DNA of 10,180 nucleotides from CAIJXB01 sp964455905. GTDB lineage: Bacteria; Chlamydiota; Chlamydiia; Chlamydiales; Rhabdochlamydiaceae. The notes below the pieces were generated by a model. That model did not search any database. It had not been told where the DNA came from and saw only the letters and a list, made by a program, of their open reading frames with translations. Positions 1 to 7,800 of the stretch are shown here, one piece after another; position 1 is the stretch's first letter; every line of letters begins with the position of its first letter. The stretch covers positions 1 to 10,180 of the forward strand of contig CAYVYN010000011.1 in assembly GCA_964455905.1 (NCBI GenBank), in the 5' to 3' direction. Made by a program: the position numbers and the translations under genes.

Positions 1-56
1 TAGCTTTTCTTAACTGCTTCAGTGTCTTTATCAGACTCGCTCGTTAAGATGCCAAA

Positions 57-86
57 ACTATAGCGAATATCGATCTTTTATCGCAA
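57..86 (-). promoter_or_regulatory. Possible sigma-70/sigma-66 promoter firing out of the left edge
   Basis: Read on the minus strand, TTGCGA (81-86) and TATAGT (57-62) are separated by 18 bases, matching the -35 consensus at 4 of 6 and the -10 at 5 of 6 positions. Transcription would start near base 50 and run leftward out of the window. No start codon lies between that point and base 1, so the gene it would serve is not visible. It is a sequence match only; AT-rich DNA gives such matches by chance. Confidence 0.35.
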
Positions 87-124
87 ACGTTTTTCGTTTT
101 TTTTTCTAAAAAAAGTATTTTTCA

Positions 125-182
125 TAGAGGAATCCCTATAGAAATAGGAGAAAAAGAATAGAAAATCTAGCCTCTATTCCTC
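125..182 (-). terminator. Possible structured 3' end of the fumC-maeA transcript
   Basis: About 40 bases beyond the maeA stop codon a 7-base inverted repeat (GAGGAAT at 127-133, ATTCCTC at 176-182) encloses a smaller hairpin (CCTAT at 135-139, ATAGG at 144-148, four-base loop). An alternative pairing is TAGAGG (125-130) with CCTCTA (171-176). The nearest T-run on the minus strand begins more than ten bases beyond the stem, so it is not a textbook intrinsic terminator. It is the best candidate in this gap, but weak. Confidence 0.25.
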
Positions 183-223
183 GTAAAAAGACAGCCCTCA
201 ATCCTGACTTGGGCCAAGAAACG

Positions 224-1870
224 CTAAAAAAATTTCTTATAACAAATGTATTCAGGCTCCCACATTTCCTCTTTAACCCGGGCTTCTATTTCTGAAGGCG
301 ACAGAAAAGGCGCTACGCCAGATGCGACGGCTTCAGCCGCAACGGCACAAGCTATTTTAAAAGATACTTCCCTAATCTCGCGTAAAGGCGGCAAGAAATT
401 CCCCCCTGAGCTATTTTTTGCAGGAGCCATTTCTGCCAAAGCTTTCGCCGCCACCATAAACATACGATCTGTGACTTGCAAAGCTCTTGAAGCTAAAACT
501 CCTAGGCCAAGGCCCGGGAATACGTAAGCATTATTAATTTGATCAACTCTAAAGTCTTTTCCCTCTTTTTTTATGCAAGGAAAAGGACTCCCAGTTCCAA
601 TTAAAGCTCTACCCCTTGTCCACTCCATCAAATCAGAAGGAGTCGCTTCACTCAACTGCGTTGGATTAGACAACGGAAGTATGATCGGGTGTGTTACATA
701 AAGTGCCATTTCACGAACAACTTCCTCTTGAAAAATCCCTCCCTGTCCGGAAACACCTATAAGAATTGATGGATGCTCTTTTTTCACAACCTCTAATAAT
801 GTATTACCTTCATAGCTTTCAGACTTAGCAAATACTTCCTGAAAAGGTTGCAAATAAGAACCTTTTCTTAAAACACCGTGCTTATCAACTAGGATAAGAT
901 TTTTTAAAGCCTCAGATTCTTCAAGCCCTGATTCTTTCATAAACTCAAGAAAAAGCCGAGCAATACCACACCCAGCAGAACCAGCGCCCACAATGACTAT
1001 TTTTTGCTGATTTAGTTGCTGATCAAGCGTAGCTAGGGCGGCTAAAACAACACCAACCGCAATCGAAGCCGTCCCTTGAATATCATCGTTAAAAGAACAA
1101 ACAACATTTTTATATCTCTCTAAAAGAGGTAGCGCATTAGATTGGGCAAAATCCTCCCAGTGAAGCAATACCCCAGGAAATCTTTTTTTGATAGCGTAAA
1201 TGAATAAATCAATGAATTCCTCATAATCACTTCCGCGAAGTCTTTTATGCCGAGATCCTAAATAAAGAGGATCTGCTAATAAGTGTTCGTTATCCGTTCC
1301 TACATCCAATAAAACTGGTAAAGTTTTACTCGGATGAATCCCTGCACAAGCCGTGTATAAAGAAAGTTTTCCTATGGTAATCCCCATCCCACCAGCACCC
1401 TGATCACCCAAACCTAAAATACGCTCTCCATCAGAAGCGACAATAACCTTCACACCATCTAACCTTGTGGATTCTAAAATTTCGTCCATCCGATGACGCT
1501 GAGTATAAGAAAGAAAAAGACCTCTAGGGCGTCTATAAATTTGACTAAAACGCAAACACCCCTCCCCGACTGTCGGCGTATAAATAATCGGCAACATCTC
1601 TTCTATGTACGTCTGCACTAAATTATAAAAAAGAGTTTCATTGGAGTTTTTCAGCTCAGACAAATAAATATATTTTTCAATAGGAGAACTTTTAGTATTA
1701 AAAGCTAAATAACATCGCTTCTTCTGCTCTTCTATATTAGAAACTGCTGGGGGAATAAGCCCGTGCAACTTAAAAATAGAGCGCTCCTCTTCAGTGAAAG
1801 CCATTCCCTTATTCAATAAAGGATCAGCGATAAGATCATAACCTTCTTTGTTCACTTGTAAATACTTCAT
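224..1870 (-). CDS. maeA: NAD-type malic enzyme (oxaloacetate-decarboxylating malate dehydrogenase)
   Basis: The 548-residue product oxidatively decarboxylates malate to pyruvate and CO2 in the cytoplasm, reducing NAD. Its length is close to the E. coli MaeA/SfcA type. The N-terminal malic domain (about 65-255) holds the motif IIYTPTVGEGC with the likely catalytic Tyr97, and ITIGKLSLY with the likely catalytic Lys168. Metal ligands are expected at Glu239 and Asp240 (HWEDF) and Asp263 (FNDDIQGTA). The Rossmann domain follows, with GAGSAG at 295-300. The strand-end sequence VDKHG (328-332) resembles NAD-preferring enzymes rather than the VDSKG of many NADP enzymes; cofactor choice is inferred. 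The ATG overlaps the fumC stop codon (ATGA, 1867-1870), has no strong ribosome-binding site, and is probably translated by coupling to fumC. The family call is secure. Confidence 0.96.
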   Translation of the reverse strand: MKYLQVNKEGYDLIADPLLNKGMAFTEEERSIFKLHGLIPPAVSNIEEQKKRCYLAFNTKSSPIEKYIYLSELKNSNETLFYNLVQTYIEEMLPIIYTPTVGEGCLRFSQIYRRPRGLFLSYTQRHRMDEILESTRLDGVKVIVASDGERILGLGDQGAGGMGITIGKLSLYTACAGIHPSKTLPVLLDVGTDNEHLLADPLYLGSRHKRLRGSDYEEFIDLFIYAIKKRFPGVLLHWEDFAQSNALPLLERYKNVVCSFNDDIQGTASIAVGVVLAALATLDQQLNQQKIVIVGAGSAGCGIARLFLEFMKESGLEESEALKNLILVDKHGVLRKGSYLQPFQEVFAKSESYEGNTLLEVVKKEHPSILIGVSGQGGIFQEEVVREMALYVTHPIILPLSNPTQLSEATPSDLMEWTRGRALIGTGSPFPCIKKEGKDFRVDQINNAYVFPGLGLGVLASRALQVTDRMFMVAAKALAEMAPAKNSSGGNFLPPLREIREVSFKIACAVAAEAVASGVAPFLSPSEIEARVKEEMWEPEYICYKKFF

Positions 1871-3258
1871 AAGCCTGGATGAATCATGGATTGTGGATCA
1901 ACTAAAGAATCAAACTCTTCTTCTGTTAAAAACTGCAAATAGATCGCCGCTTCTTTTAAAGAGATATTTCTTTCAAAAGCTTCATGAGCAACCTTAGCAG
2001 CTTTATCATACCCAATCTTGGGAGTTAACGCAGTCACAAGCATCAAAGAGTTTTTAACATAACCTTCTAAAACAGGCTTATTCGGCCTAATCCCGGTCAC
2101 TAAAAAATCAGTAAAACAACTACAAGCATCACTAAGCAAAGTCACTGAATGTAAAAAATTATGAATAATTACCGGTTTGAAAACATTGAGTTCGAAATTA
2201 CCCTGAGAGCCTGCAAAACTAATTGCAGCGTCATTACCAAAAACCTGGGCAACGATCATATTTACGGCTTCACACTGGGTGGGATTTACTTTGCCTGGCA
2301 TAATTGAAGATCCAGGTTCATTTTCAGGAAGAAATAGCTCTTGAAGACCGCACCGCGGGCCAGATCCCATCCAACTAATATCATTTGCAATTTTCATTAA
2401 AGAGCAGGCTAATGTTTTAAGTGCTCCGCTGCCAAAAACAAATGCATCATGAGCTGCCATATGAGAGAACTTGTTTTTAGCTGAAATAAATGGTAAGCCT
2501 GTATTATCTGCAATTTTCTTAGCTACTTTTTCTGCAAAATCGGGATGGGAATTTAACCCAGTACCAACAGCGGTACCTCCTATTGCTAATTGGCAAAGAT
2601 TTTTCAAAGAGCTTCTAATTCTTTCTTCGTTTTCTTCAAGCTGCGAGACATATCCTGAAAACTCCTGACCAAGTGATAGTGGCACAGCATCCATCAGATG
2701 CGTTCTGCCAATTTTAATAATAAAAGCAAATTCCTGAGCCTTTTCATCAAGAGCTTTTCGCAACTTTTCTAACATAGGTAACAACCTATATGTAAGCTGA
2801 CTTACAGCAGCTACATGCATTGCGGTTGGGAAAGTATCGTTCGAAGATTGCGAAAGATTTACATGATCATTGGCGTGAATGATTGTTTTATCCCCTCTTT
2901 TTCCCCCAGCTAATTCAATTGCTCTATTAGCAATCACCTCGTTAGCGTTCATGTTAGACTGAGTACCACTACCTGTTTGCCAGATACGAAGAGGAAACTC
3001 TTCATCCCACTTTCCTTCTAAAACTTCCATGGAAGCTGCAATAATATACTTTGCTTTTTCATCAGATAAAAGCCCTATTTCCCTATTAACTTCTGCAGCA
3101 GACTTTTTGATCATCCCCAAAGCATGTATCATAGATCTAGGTAAGCGGTCATATCCTATGGGAAAATGAATTAAAGAACGAGCCGTCTGAGCGCCATAAT
3201 ATCTTTCTTCAGGCACCTCAATAGGTCCCATACTATCAGTTTCTATTCGATGTCCCAT
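1867..3258 (-). CDS. fumC: Class II fumarate hydratase (fumarase C)
   Basis: The 463-residue product catalyses the reversible hydration of fumarate to malate in the TCA cycle and is expected to be a cytoplasmic homotetramer without an iron-sulfur cluster. Family motifs are intact: GSGTQSNMNANE (96-107), SSNDTFPTAMH (138-148), GRTHLMDA with the likely catalytic His187 (184-191), and the signature loop GSSIMPGKVNP (316-326), whose serines carry the catalytic base role in the family. Length is normal. The ATG is preceded by AAGGTG (3264-3269) with five bases between, a fair ribosome-binding site. The stop overlaps the malic enzyme start, so the pair converts fumarate to pyruvate via malate. Aspartase and argininosuccinate lyase share the fold, but the GRTHLMDA region and the N-terminal sequence favour fumarase. 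Confidence 0.96.
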   Translation of the reverse strand: MGHRIETDSMGPIEVPEERYYGAQTARSLIHFPIGYDRLPRSMIHALGMIKKSAAEVNREIGLLSDEKAKYIIAASMEVLEGKWDEEFPLRIWQTGSGTQSNMNANEVIANRAIELAGGKRGDKTIIHANDHVNLSQSSNDTFPTAMHVAAVSQLTYRLLPMLEKLRKALDEKAQEFAFIIKIGRTHLMDAVPLSLGQEFSGYVSQLEENEERIRSSLKNLCQLAIGGTAVGTGLNSHPDFAEKVAKKIADNTGLPFISAKNKFSHMAAHDAFVFGSGALKTLACSLMKIANDISWMGSGPRCGLQELFLPENEPGSSIMPGKVNPTQCEAVNMIVAQVFGNDAAISFAGSQGNFELNVFKPVIIHNFLHSVTLLSDACSCFTDFLVTGIRPNKPVLEGYVKNSLMLVTALTPKIGYDKAAKVAHEAFERNISLKEAAIYLQFLTEEEFDSLVDPQSMIHPGL

Positions 3259-3429
3259 ACATGCACCTTACAGTGAGTTAACTATAAGATCACTTTCTTT
3301 TGCTTTCTGTTTTTTGTCGATATTTTTTTTAAATCTTTCCTCTGAATTTTAAAGAAAAAACAAGCAAGCATTATCCAACAAAGCAGAAAATCCAAATCGA
3401 TATAGATATAGTTTTTGACTAACTGAAGC
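3259..3429 (-). other. tpsB-fumC intergenic region without a clear terminator
   Basis: This 171-base AT-rich gap separates two genes on the same strand. Past the tpsB stop there is only a short hairpin (AGCTT, five T, AAGCT) overlapping the stop codon, without a following T-run. -10-like hexamers such as GATAAT, TAAAAT and TATAGT occur on the minus strand, but none has a convincing -35 at 16-18 bases. It contains the fumC ribosome-binding site at its left end. A fumC promoter is likely here but cannot be placed. Confidence 0.35.
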
Positions 3430-5127
3430 TTAAAAAAAGCTCATATTCAAGCGAATATAAAAAAAACTAGAGTAAATTTTATATTGATGGCTTACAGGAA
3501 ATGCAGCATCAAAACTAACATTTAAATTTTTAGGACCATAAAGGCGAAGGCCTATCCCCGTTGATGTTAAATAGGCAGAAGAAGGCACATCATGAATAGA
3601 CCCATTGGTATATACTCCTCCTTGATCTACAAAAACTAGGAACTGTAAAAAATCCTTCCACTTCTTTTTCATGGATTTACAAATCTGATCTCTTAAAAAA
3701 GGTATAGGAGTATAAAACTCTAAGTTTGCAAAATAGCCACAATCTCCAATAGCCACCGATGCAGGATAACCTCTAACAGATCCAATCCCACCAATAGCAA
3801 ACTGCTCTGGAACTGGAAGTAAATTAAAAGACCCTTGCGCTGAGGTCGTCAAAAGTAAGGAACAGTCTTTAGGCAATGGTTGTATACGCTGAAAATTAGT
3901 AGATAAAATAAAATACCTTGCGCCAGAACCTTTTCTGCTAGAGCGAGAATCCACAGCCTTATACCCACCTAAGAAATCTGGAATTCCTCCTCTAATAAAA
4001 CCACTAAAAAAATTTCGGCCAAGAGTTGCATCTACGTAATCCATTGACAAGCCCGAACGCAAAACTCTTAGTTTATCAAAAGCAATAGACTCACCATCGG
4101 ATAAGTTGTCCATCTGTTTAATATCTAAATTCACAAAAGCTGTTGAACTAAAACTTCTAGAGCGAGCTATTGGCAAAGAAAGAGCAACGGTGCCAACCTC
4201 TGAGCAAGCTGTTAAATCTAACGATTTCAACTTTTGTATATTAGAAAATGAATACAAGTAAGAAAAACTAATTCTAGAACCATAACCATTTAAGGCTAAA
4301 GAATACACTGGGTTGAAAAAATAAAATACAGGAGGGATTCCAAAAGAAGTCATCAGAACTAGTTTATCTCCGCTAGCGAGTATATTTCCCACGTCAATTT
4401 CTGAAGAAATTTGATCATAGGTAGTCGCATTCGATCCCCAGTTGTTATACCCTGCAGAAAAATCAAAAGGGAACTTATCTTGGATCACTAAATATAAAGA
4501 AACGCCCCCCACAACACTGCTTTTTTTTAAAACCCCTTTAACAGTGAGACAAAAGTTTTCATTTAAAAGCGTAAGGCTCTTTATAAGATCGTTATAGTTA
4601 AGAGCTTTGTCTTTAAGGTGGGAAATAAATTTCAGAATATATTTTGTTTTGTAAGAAGTATTGCCTTGTATTTCTATATCAACAAGATTTCCCTCTAAAA
4701 CCTGTAGAGTCAATTCCTGATTCACTATTTTTTGTACAGGAGGGTATGTCCAAGCTAGAAAAAAACCTTTTTTTGCATAATAACGATCAATGTTTTGACA
4801 AAGCTCTACTACATCTTTTCCAGTAAGCTCTTTCTTACAATAAGGAGCTAAAAGGGAGGACACCTCTTTTTCTGAAAGAACCGTATTCCCTTTAAGAACA
4901 ATAGACTCAATATGCACAGAAATACCAGCAGGGATATCTAAAGTTTCCTCTGGAATATCTATTTCCAAAAGAGGAACTTCTTTTTCTGGGGAAATTTCTT
5001 CGACTTTAAATTCTTGTTCAACAGCTCTTTCCACAACCCCAGCAGCTCCAGAGGCACGAGCTGCTTCTAACTGCCCCATCGCAATATGAGCCAGACAAAA
5101 AGCAAATAGGCAGATTTTTCGATTCAC
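3430..5127 (-). CDS. TpsB outer-membrane transporter of a two-partner secretion system (ShlB/FhaC/HecB family)
   Basis: The 565-residue product is expected to export the adjacent TpsA across the outer membrane (type Vb secretion). An N-terminal signal peptide (about 1-25) is followed by a linker, two POTRA-like domains (about 70-146 and 147-217) and a 16-strand-type barrel ending in phenylalanine. Two Omp85/TpsB hallmarks are visible: VRGYP at 451-455 (the RGY tip of loop 6) and FVDQGG at 499-504 (the F-x-D-x-G barrel motif). The start is GTG; an in-frame TAA lies two codons upstream, so no longer start exists, and this start gives a good signal peptide. The ribosome-binding site is weak. It lies 113 bases after tpsA on the same strand, with a possible promoter of its own. 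BamA is unlikely because only two POTRA domains are present. Confidence 0.93.
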   Translation of the reverse strand: MNRKICLFAFCLAHIAMGQLEAARASGAAGVVERAVEQEFKVEEISPEKEVPLLEIDIPEETLDIPAGISVHIESIVLKGNTVLSEKEVSSLLAPYCKKELTGKDVVELCQNIDRYYAKKGFFLAWTYPPVQKIVNQELTLQVLEGNLVDIEIQGNTSYKTKYILKFISHLKDKALNYNDLIKSLTLLNENFCLTVKGVLKKSSVVGGVSLYLVIQDKFPFDFSAGYNNWGSNATTYDQISSEIDVGNILASGDKLVLMTSFGIPPVFYFFNPVYSLALNGYGSRISFSYLYSFSNIQKLKSLDLTACSEVGTVALSLPIARSRSFSSTAFVNLDIKQMDNLSDGESIAFDKLRVLRSGLSMDYVDATLGRNFFSGFIRGGIPDFLGGYKAVDSRSSRKGSGARYFILSTNFQRIQPLPKDCSLLLTTSAQGSFNLLPVPEQFAIGGIGSVRGYPASVAIGDCGYFANLEFYTPIPFLRDQICKSMKKKWKDFLQFLVFVDQGGVYTNGSIHDVPSSAYLTSTGIGLRLYGPKNLNVSFDAAFPVSHQYKIYSSFFYIRLNMSFF

Positions 5128-5179
5128 GGACCATTACCCCATCAAATTGATCCGCTAAAAATGCGGAATATGAAATCGG

Positions 5180-5208
5180 ATTGTATTTTGGTCTCTAAAA
5201 AAAAACAA
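5180..5208 (-). promoter_or_regulatory. Possible internal promoter for tpsB
   Basis: On the minus strand TTGTTT (5203-5208) and TACAAT (5180-5185) are separated by exactly 17 bases with a T-rich upstream half. The -10 matches 5 of 6 consensus positions, the -35 only 3 of 6. The start point would lie near 5173, about 45 bases before the GTG of tpsB. It would let the transporter be made apart from tpsA; this is inferred from sequence only. Confidence 0.35.
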
Positions 5209-5240
5209 CGACATTTATTAAAGGAAGTCGGAGGAAGAAA

Positions 5241-7772
5241 CTAAAGATCCATAGCTTGATAAACGAACGCATCTTCATTCGTTAGATCAAACACATTCTC
5301 AAACTGTGTCATGACTCCAGTATTTTGATAAGAAAGAGGGCTGTACCCAATACCTAATGTAACAGGATTCATATCGTCAACTGAAGCAAAAAGACCTTTC
5401 GGTGGCATTTTCGGCTTATGCGAGCAATTAACTAGATTCACCCCATTTATAAATACTTTACATGGCTTATTACCTGGAATATATGTAATAGAAGAGGTCG
5501 GAATAGCTCCCGACAAAGAAATAACCTTAGAAGCACCCAGTACAATTGACCCTCCCAAGGTTAAGTTTAAGGGATAATTTTGAGTCCCTACAGAGCCCTT
5601 AAGTGAATTCATAACAGAAATACCATCTCCTAAAAACATTTTTTGCCGGATGCTAGATTTTGAAATCGGCCCTATAGAAACGAAATTTACATTATTAGCT
5701 ATAACTATTCCTCCTAGCAAAATCAATCTGGCTGAAACCTGAAAACCTGAAGAAGAGCTCAGATTTACATCATCACGAAAAATAGCCTTACCTATGCCTC
5801 CAGTCATCAAAAAACTAGAAGCTTGAATATCTCCTAAAGACACCTCCGCATTACTTTGAATTGTTATATCTTTTAAGGGGACCTTTGCACCTAATTTTCC
5901 TGTAGCAAGGGTTGCTTTTGGCCCTGTGTTAATCGTTAAAGACTGAGCTTCTACTCCTACGCCATCAACAGTATTTACCTCTAGATAACTATTATTTATT
6001 TTGGATAAAATAGAAAACGTAGTCATTTCTTTTGTTAGGGTAATAGGAGAAAGAACCTCTAAAGCAGTTCGCACGCTAACGTCCTCTAAAAAAGCATTCC
6101 CAGCGTTCAAAATACGAATCCCCCTTAAAGGCACGCTATTGCCTAGAGTAGATAAAGTAATGACTCCAGCTTCGCCCGCTGCAAAGGTAAAAAAACCAGG
6201 CCCTTCAACAATACCAAAAGACACATTTGCACCGAGTCCACCATCTGCTATCGTAGATATGTAGCTATCTTTGGCAATAATTGTTTGAAGATTATTCACC
6301 TCTATAGCCCCACTTTTTGTAGAAATCGTCCCTCCTTGAAGCATTAAAATTCCCTGCTCTCCCGGTGGCGCTGTAAAAGTAATTCCCACTCCAACTTCAT
6401 TCATACTAAGAGGAACTTCTTGTATGATTTGATTAGCACACAAAACAACTGTTGAAAGCGCATTTTCAATTGTAGCAGCAGATACGATGGAATCTACAGG
6501 ATTACACTCTATAAGAGGATCCGTTCCCCCTGCCGTAATTCTAAGCGTGGTTGGGTCTAAAAGCCATTTTCCCGTCTGTCCTTTAGGAGAGAACGCATCC
6601 ATAGTAGCTTGACCTACCAAAAGACGCCCTTTGCTAGAGGTTTCAATAAATCCGCCATTGCCACCATCTATACCTCCCCTAGCAATCACGACTCCATCAA
6701 ACTGTAAACTTTCTTGAGAGATCAAAACAACACTGCCTCCAGGCCCAGTACTTTCACAAGAAGCTTTTAACTCAGATTTGCGGTCAACAGTGATAGAGTT
6801 TCCTTCTACCAGTATATTGCCTCCCCCTAAATGACCTGACACATTAAAACTAGCCCCCTCGACAGCAACTTCTGATCCATTGACCCTGACCATTCCTCCA
6901 GAGCTTTTCTTGTTTGATGCATCAATAGAACCTTCTATTTTGATGTGATCAGCCTCAAGGCTTATATGATCAGCAACAAGAGAGCTTGCTGCCACCAAAG
7001 AAATCTCTCCTTCTTCCATGATAAAAACCTGACCACGCTCTACTCCTTCATGATTTACAATTTCATGAATTACTTTTCTTGCGATAGGAAGCCTCATTGA
7101 GATTTCTCCGCCCTCAGCCTGTATAGATCCCAAGTGCCCAATAAGGGAATTTTTAATATCACCCTCTACAGTAAATTCCAAAAGACCATTTCCTAAAAAA
7201 TCTAAAGTAACATGCTCCGCTGAAGCTAAAATAACCTTACCTGCCGTCGCCTGGATCTGTCCTAAATTTCTAATAACAGGCGCAATCAAAACAACTTCTC
7301 CTCCAGCCCCAGCTGAAAGCAATCCTTCGTTATAAATTTCTGATAAGTAATTTGTGTCTTCTAGATGAAAACAGAATCTATCTTGCAAAAAATCTTCATT
7401 AGAAATAGCTAAAGTAGAAGCGACTAGAGAACCAACGCTTATAACAGCTTCTTTGCCGAAGTATATACCATGAGAATTCAATAAAAAAACCTTCCCATTA
7501 CTTTCAATGGAACCAAGAATTTGGGAAGGACTTTTCCCTTCCACCCTATTTAAAACGGCAGAAGAAGCTGAAGGCTGAATAAAACGAACTTTTTCTCCTT
7601 GTCCGACATTAAAACTTTGATATCGAATAACAGATTTATGAGAAGCATCAATGACCATAGTGTCAGGAGTAGAGGAATCCATGTGAACTCTCCCCTCTTC
7701 TACAATAGCTCCTTGCGGTAAACTACTTAACAACCTTGGCAAACAAGCCAAAAAAAAGACCATTTTTTTCAC
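5241..7772 (-). CDS. TpsA exoprotein: filamentous-haemagglutinin-type secreted protein with N-terminal TPS domain
   Basis: The 843-residue product is predicted to be a secreted beta-helical protein exported by the neighbouring TpsB. A short signal peptide (about 1-17) precedes the TPS secretion domain (about 18-260), which begins LPQGAIVEEG and includes SASSAVLNRVEG (68-79) and VFLLNSHGIYFGK (95-107). The last segment aligns with the family's NPNG motif, here NSHG at 99-102. Glycine- and valine-rich strand-turn repeats follow, with the family segment GKWLLDPTTLRIT at 401-413. It is short beside typical haemagglutinins and has no long exact repeats. Two cysteines near the C-terminus (771 and 783) bracket a short loop. 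The start is GTG, with AGGGAG (7780-7785) seven bases upstream; an in-frame ATG at 7763 lies too far from that site. The cargo's target or activity cannot be read from the sequence; adhesion is a family-based guess. Confidence 0.9.
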   Translation of the reverse strand: MKKMVFFLACLPRLLSSLPQGAIVEEGRVHMDSSTPDTMVIDASHKSVIRYQSFNVGQGEKVRFIQPSASSAVLNRVEGKSPSQILGSIESNGKVFLLNSHGIYFGKEAVISVGSLVASTLAISNEDFLQDRFCFHLEDTNYLSEIYNEGLLSAGAGGEVVLIAPVIRNLGQIQATAGKVILASAEHVTLDFLGNGLLEFTVEGDIKNSLIGHLGSIQAEGGEISMRLPIARKVIHEIVNHEGVERGQVFIMEEGEISLVAASSLVADHISLEADHIKIEGSIDASNKKSSGGMVRVNGSEVAVEGASFNVSGHLGGGNILVEGNSITVDRKSELKASCESTGPGGSVVLISQESLQFDGVVIARGGIDGGNGGFIETSSKGRLLVGQATMDAFSPKGQTGKWLLDPTTLRITAGGTDPLIECNPVDSIVSAATIENALSTVVLCANQIIQEVPLSMNEVGVGITFTAPPGEQGILMLQGGTISTKSGAIEVNNLQTIIAKDSYISTIADGGLGANVSFGIVEGPGFFTFAAGEAGVITLSTLGNSVPLRGIRILNAGNAFLEDVSVRTALEVLSPITLTKEMTTFSILSKINNSYLEVNTVDGVGVEAQSLTINTGPKATLATGKLGAKVPLKDITIQSNAEVSLGDIQASSFLMTGGIGKAIFRDDVNLSSSSGFQVSARLILLGGIVIANNVNFVSIGPISKSSIRQKMFLGDGISVMNSLKGSVGTQNYPLNLTLGGSIVLGASKVISLSGAIPTSSITYIPGNKPCKVFINGVNLVNCSHKPKMPPKGLFASVDDMNPVTLGIGYSPLSYQNTGVMTQFENVFDLTNEDAFVYQAMDL

Positions 7773-7800
7773 TAAGAAACTCCCTAGTCAGCTTAAAAAC

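Noticed and set aside
85..105. AAACG-TTTTT-CGTTT hairpin with a T-run on the plus strand, a possible terminator for a gene ending at the left edge
   Set aside because: The stem is only five base pairs with one C-G/G-C core, and no plus-strand gene can be recognised in bases 1-84.
246..527. Open frame on the plus strand inside maeA
   Set aside because: It lies wholly antisense to a conserved malic enzyme gene, has no ribosome-binding site and resembles no family; it is a shadow frame.
2471..2668. Open frame on the plus strand inside fumC
   Set aside because: Antisense shadow of a well-conserved fumarase region.
4644..4826. Short plus-strand frame inside tpsB
   Set aside because: Antisense to the POTRA-coding part of tpsB; no independent support.
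5151..5167. TCCGC/GCGGA hairpin between tpsA and tpsB
   Set aside because: Five base pairs with no following T-run; too weak for a terminator and without riboswitch-like features.
6001..6264. Plus-strand frame inside tpsA
   Set aside because: Antisense shadow with no start signal or recognisable product.
5241..7772. TpsA as a chlamydial Pmp autotransporter
   Set aside because: It lacks the repeated GGAI and FxxN motifs and a C-terminal barrel, and a separate TpsB transporter lies next to it.
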